Source: Gymnogyps californianus
Lineage: Eukaryota > Chordata > Aves > Accipitriformes > Cathartidae
Assembly: GCF_018139145.2 (NCBI RefSeq)
Contig: NC_059500.1
Location: 24,967,437 to 25,031,436, forward strand
Direction of reading: 5' to 3'
DNA: 64,000 bases
Shown here: positions 23,201 through 38,022 of the stretch, one piece after another
How the letters are laid out: the number at the start of each line of letters is the position of its first letter
How positions within the stretch are numbered: position 1 is the first letter of the stretch
The notes under the pieces: model-generated
The model's database searches: none
What the model saw: the letters and a program-made list of their open reading frames with translations, nothing else
What the model was told of the DNA's origin: nothing
Made by a program: the position numbers and the translations under genes

Positions 23201-26200
23201 AACAGCTGCCTACGAGTTTGTCTTACTCATTGTAATTATTCCCACTGAATTAAATTCTTTTTGATTTATCAGTTTTCCAGTTTAATAGGACAGTTTTGAA
23301 TTCTGATCATGTCTTACGACTTACTTGCAGTCCCTTCCATCTTGTTGTTACTGCAAATTTAATAAGAGTAGTGAGAGTTTTTGGTACTGAAGAAAGAGAT
23401 TTTCAAGGTTTGAAGCTGGAGGGAAAACTATTCTGGATTTGTTTCTAACCTTCAGAGGAAAACTGCTTGAGACTGTGAGAGTGCAAGGCAACTTCAGTAA
23501 AGGTTCACAACGCATTTGAAAGAAAGGAGAAGGAACAGAAAAACAAAAATAGTGGACTCCAAGAATGCAAATATAAGTAAGGTCAGAAAATCAGTAGGTA
23601 AAATTTTACAAGTAGAAAAATTTCCTCAGGAAAAAAAGAATTAAGGAAAAAGATTGTTTTCTTATAAAGAAGCAATACTAAGGACAAGTTAAATTATCCC
23701 AGAAGGTGGAAATGTGAAAAAGTGTATTAGGAAACAGCTTGACTAAATTTGGCTAAATAGAGAAAAATACAAAAAGTAGAGTTTGGGTCAGATTATGAAG
23801 GATAAACACAAAAAGAAAATCAGAAAGACTGAAGCACAAAATAAACATGTTTTCCAAGACTTTTTTAGATAGACTGTCCAGCAAGCCTCTTTTAAACAAA
23901 AAGTAGTTTAAAATCTGTTGTTCAACTACATGCTCTGGATGTGGTCTGGACTGGATATCTATCACGATAGTGTCTCTAGTCTTCTCTTTCACCATTTCTT
24001 TCAACAGGCCAGTTACTTCTGGCTAAACCAACCTTCAGAATTTTGCTGTGGTCAGATGAGTTGCACAAAGCCAGGGGCTTTTGTGTTTTAGATGAATAAA
24101 GCTGGGATCAACCAAAAACCTATTCTTAGAAGGGGATGTAGGGCCTATTTCAGGACGAAAGTGTTTGGTTTCTTTGATCTTGCACAAATGAGCCTGTGTT
24201 CTGAGAAACAAGTATTTTCTATGATATGCCAAAAATTTTTACTCAATTGTCAAGATTTCATACGTTGATTCTATATGGATATGCAGAGACATACAGCTCT
24301 ATATTCACAGTCCATTTTGTCAAGTGCATTTTAATCTTTTTGTTTGTTTGTTTGGGTTTTTTTGTGTGTGTAAAATTAAGATAATGGCATGCATGCTTCA
24401 AGTATACTTCTTGGAAAGGCGACAGTCAAGGTATAATTGTTGCAAAATTATTTTGAAAAAAGCTTTAAAATAGAAATGGAAAATGAACTTTCTTTCTTTC
24501 AAGTAAGGTGATAGAGTGAAAATTAACCATTCTGCAATGGAAATTTTAAAATTCTGGCAGGGTTCTTTTTTTTTTTTTCCCCTTGAACTCTTACTGTATT
24601 TCTTTTAAATAACTTAAATTTCACCAATACGACTAATGTTGTAATTTTGTAATTTTGATTTGGGGGTTTATACAGGTTCTGCGTCTATATGGACCATAGG
24701 TATCAGGATAACATAACCTGGGAGCAAGAAGGAGTTTACTGACTGAACTTTATGTCTCTGGAAAAGCTCTTTATTTTTTGTGGAGTTGCATTATAGAAGA
24801 GAAATTAGTAACTTGGTAGCAGCAAGAGCTTATAGGAAGAGTGAATAATATGAAGTTTCTTAAATAGGTAACTACTCATCTTCCTCCTTATTTATTATAT
24901 TCATCAAAGCTAAACCCAAACATCTGCCTTTTCTTAGTTAAGCAAAAAGCTTAATTTGAAATAGGATGTGTTTGTCTTACAGCAGTTATATTTTTCTTTA
25001 TTCTGTTGTTTACCAAAACAGGGGAAAAAAATCAGATGTTATTAGTACTGTTAAAATGTTCTAAAAGCTTCTGGGGAAGCAGATATCAGTTTACAAATGT
25101 GACATTTCTCATACTGCTGAAATAATGGAAAAGCAAGTTGTGAAGCTTTTACTTTATGAGCGCTTATGGCAGTCCACAAATAATAATTCCTATTAATAAG
25201 ACGTATAATGTTTCTCAACATGTGTCCTGATCTGCAACTATTATGTCAATAAACATAGCTAATCAGTTTAATGTGCTTAGGGTGAGACAAGCAGTGAATA
25301 CCAATACAGAGATAACAAGAAAAGAATCTCTTTTATCATTTTTTCTGTGGTAGGGCAAGCCTGGGCATCTATCTGTGGCCTATTCTCTTAATGAATACTG
25401 ATTGAACAAAATTCTGAAAAGGCATTTTTCACATTAAGAAGAAAAATATTACTTTATATATTTTTGAGAGACATTATATTTTTTTAAAAGAGAACCTGAT
25501 ATCTTCTTTATGTAACTGTAAGATGTTAATGTCTCTTTTCACACTAAGCCATTTTTACTGAAACTTGGCAATGTTTAATAAATAATGATGAGACTTTGAC
25601 TTTTTCAGAGGAAATTTAGAAAAGCTTTAATCTGGTGTAGTTTTTACCTTGCACTGAACTGTTTCATGCTCTTTCTTCTTTGTACTGTCATGAAAATTTG
25701 TCCTCAACCTTCTCTTCTATCTGTTCATTTGCTGTCTTTTTTTTAACTCCAGTCTGGGATATTTATATCTACCTTTCCAAAACATGCGTAATGTTTACCC
25801 TGTCTTGAGAACCGTTGTATCATTGTAATTTTGAAATGACCTTTTATGGGCTGACTGAAGAAACTGACCACAAATGAGTAGGGATGCTGTCATTGGAAAA
25901 AACTGTACTATTTTTAATTTTTTTAAAAGTAAATCTCCAGCTTACTTTTTGTCTCATTACCTTGACTACTCCACATTCAGCTGAGGGGATAAAGAGTGCA
26001 TAAACATCATCAGCAGATTCTGACAAACACTGCTGTGATCTCTTTTTTGTAGAGTAAAGTGAGAAGATCCTGCAGTGCGTTGAATTTCTGGATTGTTTGA
26101 ACAGATAGATGTAGTCTTAATTTTTACATCTTGGATAGGAAAAAAACCCATACTTTCAAGCATATCAAAGACAGAAATATTCCTTCAATAAACAGATGTG

Positions 26201-26299
26201 ATCTGTTGAAAGGCTGTAGAACAAATTTTAATCTGTTTATTTCAAGCACATTTCATTAGATTTTGTAGTCTTGCAGAGCTACTTTAAAACAGAGAAAAG
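17239..26299. other. Unique AT-rich sequence, no gene recognised
   Basis: No supported gene or repeat family. Points of note are a compound homeodomain/POU-like motif at 18085-18097, a direct duplication of CATCCCAGCTAT near 18952 and 18970, and a less AT-rich patch at 22060-22310. That patch follows an acceptor-like tract (gtttgtctgcag) and has a 73-codon open frame from 22077 with no recognisable domain. T13 is present at 24566-24578. Confidence 0.55.
18085..18097 (+). promoter_or_regulatory. Overlapping TAATTA and octamer ATGCAAAT motifs
   Basis: TAATTATGCAAAT fuses a homeodomain core (18085-18090) with the POU octamer (18090-18097). Both are short motifs expected by chance in AT-rich DNA, but the overlap and the surrounding non-repetitive sequence make this a plausible enhancer fragment. 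No expression evidence is available. Confidence 0.25.
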
Positions 26300-26470
26300 A
26301 GAAATGGAAAAGACCAATTAGGTCACCTAGTCTGTCCCTCAGGGGGTGAGTAAAGGATTGTTCCCTACAGTGTACAATAATCATTTTATCTAATTATGCA
26401 ACTCCTAAGAACGACCAATCAATTCAATCTCTCAATTAACGAAGCATTCCATGAGTCTTTTGCAATAAAT
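26300..26470 (-). mobile_element. Probable ancient CR1-like LINE remnant
   Basis: Read on the plus strand, GAAATGGAAAAGACCAATTA followed by GGTCACCTAGTCTGTCCC and then AGGATTGTTCCCTACAGTGT follows the order of an old CR1 3' end in reverse orientation, a type also seen in turtles and crocodilians. The remainder, up to a block resembling CATTCCATGAGTCTTTTGCA, is strongly diverged. No coding frame survives. The boundaries are approximate. Confidence 0.55.
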
Positions 26471-27064
26471 AGGGGTGTTTTGGTTCCTAAATAAGTGAGC
26501 TATTACAGTTGAAGGAAAAAAATGAAACCTATGTGCATTAAAATAAGATTTTTAAACAAACTTCTGACAAAAATCAGAGCTTCTTTGCCATTCTTTGCAG
26601 GTTCCAGGACAGGATTGCATGAAGAACTTCAGTACGGAGTAGTCAAGTGTATTAGGGTAAAGGATTGTGAATCAAGTAGACAACTGAGAACTAGCATTTT
26701 CTTTCCACCTATTAAATGGGTTTTGTAAATTGTATCTCTGATGACAAGAACCCTCAGTTCCAGACAGTTTGATTTTTAGCCTTTCCAAGCTGTCACTTAT
26801 TACAACAAGTTTTGTATTTCTCAGTATGTACTTTTAGTAAATATTTCACAGCAGATTGAAGAACAATATGAATTAAGTAAGTACACTTTGTGTCAATCAT
26901 GAATCACCTTTTGTCCTAACAGAATCTTGTTAACTGTTCTGTTGGGTTATTGGTTTCCAACGGAGCTATACTCTGCCTGCTCATATTTCAGCTGGCAGCT
27001 TTGTTTTCCTCTAGTTTTACTCCATCCGGAATATTCACTTCCCAGTTAAATCAGAATAGAGCCG

Positions 27065-27094
27065 AAGTTAACATAGGAGAACCTATGTTAACTT
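27065..27094. repeat. Perfect hairpin, 13-bp stem, 4-base loop
   Basis: AAGTTAACATAGG (27065-27077), loop AGAA, then CCTATGTTAACTT (27082-27094). The arms match perfectly. The stem is shorter than a microRNA precursor and is not followed by a T run, so neither a miRNA nor a Pol III terminator is suggested. It could be a cruciform-forming palindrome or the relic of an inverted duplication. Confidence 0.85.
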
Positions 27095-30000
27095 TATTGT
27101 CTAAAGCTGAAGTATAAATGACAGGCTGCATGTATTCTTGGAACTAACTGAGATTTTGTTTGGTTTGCCAATCTGTCACTTTCCCACCTCTTTTTTTGGT
27201 ATTGGATGGCACTTTAGCCAACTCTCTTGCTGTACCAAAGGTGCTACTTTTTGTTGTGACTTGATGAAGTTTTGTCTTCTAATCAGATCTTTTCTTCTTG
27301 ATTGCTTTCCCTTTGAACGTGAGCTCTGCTGAAAGAAAGTTTCCTAGCCATCTGGACTGATAATCTTTATCCTCAGTCCTTAAATAAACCTCTATGTTCT
27401 TCCCTACTAAAGTAATTAGGACTTTGTCTAAGTAAAGATGAAAAAATGATTCCTTCAATATTTACATTATTTCCACAATGAATCCTCATTGCCGTGTATA
27501 TATGTAGCCTACTAATGTTTATAATGTAACTTTACAAGCAGTACCACAAGTCCAGGTAATACTTAACATACGTAATCTCAGGAGATCCTTCACTCTTGGC
27601 AACTGATATTGTACCTGCTTCTGAGAGCTTTAATCTGTGTCTTTACCCTTCATCTGTTTGCTCGCCTATGAAAAGATTAGCTCTTATAATCATTTACATT
27701 CTCTATATCTTGTATGTAGATGGCTGAAGAATTCTGTGCAGTTTGACAAGGACTGGGCATGTCAACTGGTGCTGAATTAAACAGACGTGTTCCATTTTGA
27801 ATGTCATCACACCATGGATACTTCAAAAATGAAGTATTTAGGTGTATTTCCCTCCTTAAAGATTCTGAAGATTGTGTAATATGACTTATTTGTTCGTTTG
27901 GGGTTTTTTTTGAAGTACAGTGTTAATGCTTTAAAAATTTCCTGGACTTGTCAATGGCTGAGCTGTGGCAGCTAGTTGCCACTGCTGTAAACGACCATCA
28001 CCACTTGTTTTGGCAATTGCCAAATGTACATTGCTTGAGAGATTCCTAGTTAATTATAAAAACATATTTTTTCTTTCTGCTTCTTTCTTCACTGTAGAAT
28101 GGGGTTGTGATTGGTTAAAAAAAAAGAGACTCTAACTAGGAGTACTCAGTTATAAATGAATATTGGAGACACTAATCTGGCTGATGCAATTTAGAAGAGC
28201 CTTCAGGCTTATTTATGTTGCATATCTCAAACAGACAGACATGTTGGAATGCTGGAGATGGGTTAAACTTCATTAACCCTTGCAGAGTTGTACCATCTGG
28301 AGACTAGGAGGCTTTGAATCTCTGGCTTCCAATCTTCATGGAATTTTCTCCTTCACCTATGCAATAAAGCCAGGAAAGTTCCAGAGCACCTTTCTTGTAG
28401 ATATGTTAATTTAACAGATTTTTATAGTTAATAATTGCTTTTGATTGTAAACACTTCTGTATTCTATCTTTTTTCTTCTAGTTGCTTAAATTGGGAGATA
28501 ACTATAGCTATATGAATCCATTACTGTAGTGTCTTTGGTTATACCTATACTATTAAACAGTGCCATAGAATGTTCCTGGGTACTGGGACACTGTTAACAT
28601 AGTTATTGGCACGGTTTACAAATAGCACTTTTTCAAACAATTTGCAGACATGATTCAGGAAGTAGCATGAGGCAGGGACAATTCCCAAAAGGAAAATTAA
28701 ATGAAGTCACCCAGCTTGGGAGCCTACCAGAGTCATATGGTATGCTAGATGTGCAGAAATATGATGGAATTAGAGTGGCCTGTACCCACCAAAGAAAATC
28801 TAGTGAGAATGTTCATTATAAAGATAAGAGCATTTATTTTTAATGATGACATTTTTTTGTCTATGACCATAGTTTCTTCCCTTGATTTCCTATTGGTTAA
28901 AATCCTGACCTGTCCCAACAAATCTGTTATATTCTTTTTCCTGAGTAAGTACAAGTTACTTTATGGTTTTTGGCTATTGTAGCTCCAGTTGCTAATATAC
29001 TTTTTAAGTGGGTCTATGATCTGTAGGATTAAGATGTCAAGCACATGCACAAATGTCGTTTTTTCTGGCTGACACTTTCATTGTCAGTAAAATTATTGTT
29101 TGCTACTGCCTTCCAGAAAGGGTGGCAAGGGTCAATTTAAAGAGTGGGATTTGAACTGTATGAGTGATAAAACAATTATATCCTCAAAGACTCATTATAT
29201 TTCCATCATAGCACTAAGTTTTCATAAATTATGTAAATTTCATATTGGGCATGTGAATTATGTGTCAGTCAGTTTTCCATGTTTTTAAATACAAGGAGAT
29301 ACAGTATGATGTACTATAATATTCATCTACTTTACAGATGATAATCTTTCTCTTGCAGTACCCTTTTACCTATTGCACTTTTAAATTATCTGGAAGTCCT
29401 TGATATTAATAGCAAAATGCAGTAATCATGCTGATCAGAACTCTTTCCAAACCAGAAGAAATGTCTCCAGTACACAAATAATAAACCTTGCCCACCATCT
29501 GTGGTGCAAATGCTATAACAAGGAGTCTTTTGTTGACTTTGAGTGTCTATTATGATAAAGTAGTGATCATTATTTGCACAGATCATTTAAGATCTATGCT
29601 AAAATTTAAATTTCTTGCTCCCAAAGCACCTCCAATTTACTAGTAAAAGAAAAGTGCAGAAATGAAGAAGCTGCACAGAAATCCACATGCAAAGAAAGAC
29701 TATTTGGATTCTGCAATGTTGCTCCAGTTTAAACAACTCAGCTTGATTAGCTGGTAAAATATCAGTTATGCTAGATTATAGGAACTGAGAACTGTTTTGC
29801 TAATTAAGAGATTCAATTAGGAAGATCTGTTCAGCTGTAGCTTGCAGATATGTCTTATTTTCACGGAGACAGTTGTTAAATGTCAAACAATTCTGAATCA
29901 ACTTTTGTTGAGTCTCTAGTATCCATATTCTTCAGCATCTTTGTAAAGCTATAGACTTCCTTTTTGTTGTTGTTTCCATTTAATTACAGCAGCATAAGAA

Positions 30001-33000
30001 AGAAAAAAAATTATTTTTCTAGCTTTAAGGGCAAGTTGGTGCTTTGTTAGTTTTTTGTTATATAGGTAAAATGCACTATTTATAAAATAAAGCCGACCAA
30101 CCCATCAACGAACAGTTCCCCCTGCCCTTGCAAAATATACACTGAATGGAAGAAATACATGGTTTTTCAGCTTTCTTACCTCAGTTGAATTTTGTTGCAA
30201 GAAAGGAAAGTCAGCAGTGGATAAGTGTTGACAAAAATCAGGAACTCTCTAAAGATTGGAAGTTAGCTATTGATGGTAAGACCAAAATGAAACACAAGAG
30301 GGAAGGACACAATGCATAATGTCAAATATATCTCAGTATATGCAGGCCACACCTTCCCTCCTTTGAAGTGATCTCCTCCTCAAACACTTTTTCTTACAAG
30401 AATTAGGAAAATTAGCTGAAGTGTGACTTTTGAGAGTTGAAAATAGGAAACAAGTGGAGAGGTAGCAAAAAATATCTGATTAATTCTGTTTGGGAAACTC
30501 CTACCCATGATGTTGGCTACCATATACATAATAATTTTCCAGTCTCTCAGGTACATATATGTGTAAGTCAAATAATAAATTTATATTTGCTTTCAATGTT
30601 ATGATTTATAAATTATGAAATCTCCAGAGCACATGTAATAAAACTGTTTTGTTGAATTAATAGAAATATTTAATATTGTGAATTACAGATGAAAAATCCT
30701 ATATAAAATAGAAATATAGCATATGTTCTCATAAAGCTGGAGCCAACACTTGCCTTCTCTTGAATTATTTCTGAAATGTAAAAGCTCCATAATTATTTGT
30801 CTTTTTTTTCTTTTTAACTGTTTGCATACTGCCTCAGTCCAGCTGCTGGTGCAGGTGTGAGGAAATGTAGTCTTGTACTACTTCCAGTCCAAATATAAAC
30901 AGGAAGTAGGTAAAGATTAATGAGACCCTGGGAATTCTATCTTTACTCTGGAAGTTCAAGAAGTACCACTCAGAAAAGCACTTTTTGATACTAAAATACT
31001 GCCTATTCTCACAATATTATAGTGAATTTATTAACTATATTAATTAACTAATAAATTAACTAATTTATTAACTTGACTGGCCGACTGGCCACTTCTTCAA
31101 GCTCCAGAATTTGGAGTCAATTGCAAAAGAGAAAAAAGAAGGGATGGGGGGAAGTTTTTTCAAAACCAGAGATAAAATTGTTCAGATTTTTTAAAATCAA
31201 AACTGGGGCATAACCTAGAAGTTTACAATGGAAAAATAGTTTCAGAACCTGCTCAGTTCCAGATCAGATAAGAACAGCTTGTTGATAAATTAAAAATTAT
31301 GTTTCAGTGTACGTTTTTAAAATAAATAGATTTATTGTTTCAATGAAGACAAGTTTACAGTGAATCAAGAAATTTTTCTGCGATGTAGTATCAGTACAGG
31401 TTGTACAGTACAAACAAAGAGAGCTGATTAGGATGTAGTTCTATTCTGTAAGTGTGACTTTTTAGATTTTTTACATTTTAAGCTAATGCTAACTCTCATT
31501 AGGGAGCTACCTTTTGAACCAAGTCTTACAGATGGAAGAAAGGCCACTTTTGCCTTACAAAAATGTTGTGTTAATTAGGCCTGATAGTTAGGTCTAGTAT
31601 TTCCACAGTGCAAATAAGTGTATTCCAATACTATGCCGAGTTGTGTAGAGATACTGAAATAATGCTTCTGAAATAAAATAAACTCAACATTGTATACAGT
31701 GCTAACATTAGCATATTATTTTCCATACTTTTCTTTCCTGTTGTCATTCATTTAGATGGTATGATTTATTTTGCTTGTGTAATTTTTTTCCAGTGAACAC
31801 TCTTGCGATCAGTATATCTTGATTTGATTTAGTCTGTAGCCTTCAAGTTACAGGAAAAAATCCCCACAGGAGAATTGGTACCCTAAAGATATGTGTCAGA
31901 GAAGCCATAAACATCCCTGAGTGCAGTGATTTCAGTACTAAATGAACACCTTTTTCAGTTAAGGTTTTCCACCAACTGTAACTTGGAAGGTAGGAAAAGA
32001 AGGAGAAAAGAGAGAAAACATGGAAGACTAGCAAAAAAAGTATTGTCTTGAAACAGAATTTAATCTGTTTTAAAATGTCAGGTGAAGGAGACTGTGAATT
32101 AATACTGTAACAGTGGGCCTTTCCCAATGCGGTTAAAGTTAGGAGGAAGAAGATAACTAAAGAAAAATTTGCTCAGAATAAATAAACTCTTGAGTAGTCC
32201 ATGCAGATGAGCAGTGGTTGGAAATGGATAGAGCTATCAAGCTTGTAAAATCTTTTGTGAGAGAGTTGTATGAAAAACTTATTAGACTGGTGAGTAACAG
32301 AATTTTCAGATAGTGATTGCTATTAAACTGTTTAGCAAGCATTATAAATTATACTGCTGGAGAACAAATCTGTTGTTCACAATGGGGAAAAACATTTTGA
32401 TTTATTTATGGTGAACTGAAATGATATTTATAGATATATTATCTAAAGTTTTGGAAAGTCACCTGTATGTTAAATTTCCCAAAGATAGTAGCATTAAGCT
32501 TCAGTAGTCCAATGTTTGATTTAGCAAAGGGCAGATTGATTGACACAAGTAAAAAAAAAATACTGGTAAGCCCTCTTTGCTTAATATGTAGACTTTCATA
32601 CATTTGATGAATTTATATTTATGATTTTAGATGGCAGAGACTCATTTTCATTAAATTTGTTTACCATAATTATGGAAGGACTGTCACAATAACCATTAAG
32701 TTTGATCCATTTGTGTGCGTTCCCACTTCTCTCTGCCTCCCAGAATTTTCATTCCAGCCACGAGTGCTGGTGTTTCTTAGTTGTACATCTGGTACAGTGT
32801 TTCTGACAGCAACATCACTCCGCAGGGACTGAATGTGCCATCTGTATGACACTCTCAGTATCTAATGGTTTAAGAGCTAGAGACTCATAACCGCCTGAAA
32901 AACTACATTTTCCAGGATGCACTGTTGTTGGCCTCTGATCCACATTTTACCAACATAGTACCTATTACCCAATGTTGCAGCTCTGTGCTTCTTTCTTTGT

Positions 33001-36000
33001 AAGTATGAGAAAGGAGGAGAGGAGGCATCTCTGACTTTAGCATCCAGGATGTCCTTGTTATGTCTAGCTGCAGGCAAAAGTAAAGGAGAGAAAGGTTCAA
33101 ATAACCCTCGCCAAATAGGACCCCAAGAGATAGTAATCCCCTAAGTAGAAGAGCTGATTCTAGCAGAAATGTAATGTGAAATCATCTTGTGAAACAAAGA
33201 GTGTACAAACACATGTTTAGCACTGTCTATAAAACATGCAAGTGTTACCTTAAGCTACAGTAGTTAAAGGGGTGAACCAGCATTTCCCAAATAAAAAACA
33301 TTAGATTCCAAATGAAAGTCATAACAAAATATGCATTAGTAGAAACTTCTTACTCCTACAATCAAGACTTCTGCAAGACTTTTGCATTTGCCTGAACTTC
33401 AGTGTGATTATGAAATAGTGAAGATTTAGAAACACGTAACTCAAACCAAGCCTGGTGAAACTGCATGGGAAAGATTTTCTTCATAAATCTAACTCATTTT
33501 TTGTAAGACAAGGAGAATATGTCATTTATGAGGCTCTAGTCTGATATGGGGCAAAATATCAGTTAGTTAGCAGACTACTTGAATTCTAGCCAAAAGGGAA
33601 AAGTGTTGCTGGAAAGTAGGAAGCTTTCAGATGACCTCTCAGGTTTTTTGCTTGTTTTTTTTTTTTTTTCTCTTGAAATTCTGCTGTTCATTAAGAACAA
33701 GTTTCTATTCATTGCTTGCACTAAGGTTTATAGATACATAATTGCTCCAGAAAAAGGCATACGCTCAAAGTGCCTACTATTTATGACTTTTTCTTAACAT
33801 TCAAGATGAAATCTTTTAAAGCTAGTAATGCAGTTTACATAGAAGCAGTCCTGGGCTATTTTATTCTTCTAATGACCCTGCCTGTGGCTTATTTTCTCCT
33901 TCAGCCTTTTTAGGCAATAAAACAAGGAACATTTCTTTTAAAAATGTATGGCTCAGATGCTTGTGACTTTGTTCCATGGAGAGCAATTTACAAACAGTAA
34001 TAGAACTGACTGACAAATGTATTTCTCTACAGAACATGCCAGCTAGTGGAAAAGTTTTCTATGTGATGATTTGCTGGTCAATATTATTATTATTGCACAG
34101 GTATTCATAATGTAAGAAAAAGAGAAAAAGCAAAATGTAATTAAGTTGATATATTCAATGTCAAAGTTGTCAGTCCAGGTTTTAAATATTATAATTCAGT
34201 ATAAAAATGAAGAGTTTTAGAGCTTATCCTAGATTTTGCTTACACCAAAGTAAATCCATTTAGGGAATTACATACTGTAACATTTGTGTAGGTGAACAAA
34301 TTTGAATATGACTACTGATGTTAGGTCTTCATTAAAATTTGGTATTAGCGTAACAGCTGTAGTTACCATTTGTCTAGCTCATTTGTTTTATTTTTCAAGC
34401 TTTGTGTCAGATCACTTTTACTCCTTGGTATATCAGTTCTCTGGTGTAAAGATGAAATCAGTTTTCAAAATCAGTCAGCAATTCTGAGTGCCTTGCTTTT
34501 TTGGGAATGCAATTTAGCACATCTTGAAGGGAGAAGAAATTCGGTGTTCAATGTTTAGTCTGTAAAAAAGGGCTCATTTAAAGTTTCTTAAATTGTACAC
34601 CTGAAAATAAAATCACTGTAGCTTACAAATCAGATTTGAGACTCTTTTTTTTCTTGGTTTTGTATACAGTTGGAAAACACCGAGCTCACCAGAAGGATTA
34701 CTAGAAACAAAATCATAACTAATAGTCAGATCAGTTTATTCTTCCTCCTTTAGCAGAGACCTTGTAAAGGTGAATGCTTGAAATGGACATGCATATGTGA
34801 TAAACTGTTAGATTAGTTTCTTCAGTGGCAAACATTCATGTTGATGCTGTGATTCCACCTTCTTTCTTCTTCCTCCTCTTTTTTTTTTCTTTAAAATGAA
34901 GGACAAATATGTATTAAACTGGTGAGGGGGGAAAACCTTTCCTACTTGGAATGAGCTAATGTTCTCATTAGAAGTTTATTGTTACTTTCCTATGTAATTT
35001 GCACTTGCACTGTCATCCAAAGGAATTGGAGACATAGAGGTATAACTGTTACCAGAGAAATGAAATTGCTGCATTGGCTGAGCAAAGACAGAGCTGTTCA
35101 TTCACCCTCTTAATGTGAAGGACAGCCTAGAAGTCATGGTCTGGCTGTCTTTCTGCTGCATATATAAAGTGTCAGTATGTCATACAGCTTTTTGCAAATG
35201 CAGAAAGGCTGGCTTTTGTAATGGCAGGAGTAGAAGGAAAATTACTTACCTTGTAATTTGATGAGGTTAATATTAGCATGAATGCACTTTCATTAGTCTA
35301 GAATAGGATAAAATAAGAGGTTATCCATCTACATGGATTTTTTTTATAAGCCTTCTAATGCAGGACAGCCAATAGTAATGAAGTGAGAGAAAGATGACAA
35401 AGTCACAGAATAGATTGCTTCTGATCCCTGACATAATCGCAGCATCTAAAGAGAGCTTTATTTTCAAAACAGCAGCACTGATTTTGATGCAGAAGAATTA
35501 CACATTATTTATCAGTGCTAATAGTGCACTGTATAGCGTTCTCCAGTGTAACAGGTGGCCTGAGTTGATCACACACCAGAAAAAATATAGAAATGACAAT
35601 GCATGCCGGAATTGGGAGAGGTGCTTTCAAATGCAATGCTGTCAGATTGAAGCTAAACTGTCTCCAAGGCCTGATCTAGCACTGGTCACAGGCAGTGCAT
35701 TTTTCTAGGTATGTACATCTTCTCTCTTGGATTTGCCTGTATCATCTCTGATCTGATCCTGCATCACTGTGCCATAGGCACACCCAAGGGAATATTCAGA
35801 TTGTAAAACATCAGAAAAAATCAGGGTCTTTGGAAGATGATTCCAGCCATCTTGACTCACCTGGTAAGTGTGTCTTGACTTGCACTGGGAAAACAAGCTT
35901 AGAATATTTTCTATCTATGACCTGTGTGCAACAGAGGTGAGGAAGTAAGCATTTGTTGTATTTCTATGCCATTAGCTTAGCGCAGGGAGTAGAGAAAATT

Positions 36001-38022
36001 ATAGCAAATTCTAGCTGATGTTTTATGGTCATATTTTAGGTGCGGCTCCTGGAGGTTGGATGGTAAAGAGGGAGAGGGAGGAAAAATCCACTACTAGATA
36101 ACAGTCTCTGTAGCCTGTCCTCTAGAGTGATTGACTGACCTAGAAGGAAGAGTAATGGATGTCAGATATCTGTTATTTAAAAGGTAACTTCTGGTTGCTT
36201 ATGGGAGATGTGGGACGTGACAGAAAATTGGACTCAGCATGACTGTGTAAGAGAAACCACAAGCAACATTTTATTTCCTTGCTAGTGCAGACATATCCCA
36301 ATTCAGATTGATCCTACTCTTTCAGTGACGCATCTTCTATGTCATTTTACCAATCATCTGTCACAAAAATGGAAAGGCTTTTCTATGAAATTGTTCCCCT
36401 AATTCTTCATATCCCCACTGTTTTCTGGGATCTGTTGAAATAATTATTATGCTCACAGAAAAGTTTTTCCTTCACGTTACTTGAGACTGGCACTCCAGGT
36501 CCTTGTGGTCAGTTAACCAAAAAGTCTTCAAATGGTATTTGATGTTCAGGACCTGAGGATGATAAGGAATCCTTCTGGAACTAGCATTTTAGTCCAGGTT
36601 CCTGGTAGAAACTTCATCTTTGTCTTAAAAATCATTAACTTACAAATTATGCAACACCAACTTATGAGTGTTGTAAGTATCATGTACATAAAACAATGCC
36701 CAAGAAAAAAACAAAAAGGGATAGTCAAGGTGGGAGGGTGAAAGACCGGGTAAGAAAAAATCTGGACATTTATTCTTTGATTTGAATATGCGGTTAGTCT
36801 TATCTCGGTGGATCTGAATGTTGGTATTTTTGTTTGTTTGTCTTTTTATAGATAGGACCCAGACTTCTTGAGTTAAAAATGCACTGGAATATTTAATCTA
36901 TTGGTTTTTAGTGAGTTGTTTATGTATGTCTCTAAATTCAGCTCATGTGTCCAATGAAGTTAATCCCAAAACTGTCATGTGGGATTGATTTCACATACAT
37001 GGGTGAACAGGAGAAGGTCACACATAAAGTTTTCAGAATGAAGACTTTATGTGATGTACTGTTTGGCTTGCTCTCTATCTCAAGAAGGCAGACCTTGAGG
37101 GACAAAATGTTGGCAATCAGTGATTTGAGATGCAATCCATTAAAATGGAGAATGAAGAGGACGTTTTGTGCAGGTGGTAGAATAGTCTGATCTGAAAGTC
37201 CAGCCTAGAACCAAATGTTCTTATGTTTGCAAAGTTTATATTTGGGATGGTGCATTCCTTGATTGTTTTTTTTCTATGATAAAGAGGAGACTATGGGAAA
37301 ACGCATCCTGTACAAATTGCTGGAGGTATAGTAAGAACGAATTTCGTTCTCCTCAAATTGTGTTCATGAAGTTTTCTTCCTGTCTTGTCAATATGTAAGG
37401 TCTAGTCAAAACAACACTGAAACAGACAAGGTTTCAATCAAACACTATTTCTTACGTAAGCCAGTGTCTACATTTGAGTGTATTGTCTATCCTGTAACAC
37501 TCTCTGACACCAACAAATTCAAAAAGAATCTGTTTTTCTAGAATTAATTCTAATCAGCACTCCTCTATACATATATACCAGCAATAGATGGTGATTCTGC
37601 TTACATTTCTGTGAAAATCAATGGATCATTATTTATACTACATTATTTTGAAAAGTGCCTTACCTTGTCTTATTAGGAGAAAATGACTCACAACTTTGGT
37701 TGTAGTTCTCCAGCATGTTCTATGTCAGTTGCTGAAGTCCTTATGATATGATTGCTTAGCCTCACAATGGCGTATAAAGGTAGTAAGAGACAACTTAACC
37801 CCAGGCTAAGCCACTATGAGTGGTTCCTCCTAAAGGGTGGGAGTAAGAGGTGGGAGTAAGGGTGTCCAATATGTATCTTAAAAAAGAAAGAAAGAAATCA
37901 ACTCAGAGGAATTTGTAGTAGCATTACAGAGGCAAAATGTCTTTCTCTTGCTGGTAACTTTATCTGCCTTATATAGGACTGCAGATGTTTAACATCCAAC
38001 ATTCCAGCCAGGCCAGGCCAGA

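Noticed and set aside
27065..27094. Hairpin considered as a microRNA precursor
   Set aside because: Stem only 13 bp with a 4-base loop; pre-miRNA stems are about twice as long.
33093..33108. GGTTCAAATAACCC considered as a tRNA T-arm or SINE B box
   Set aside because: No A box, acceptor stem or anticodon arm at suitable distance.
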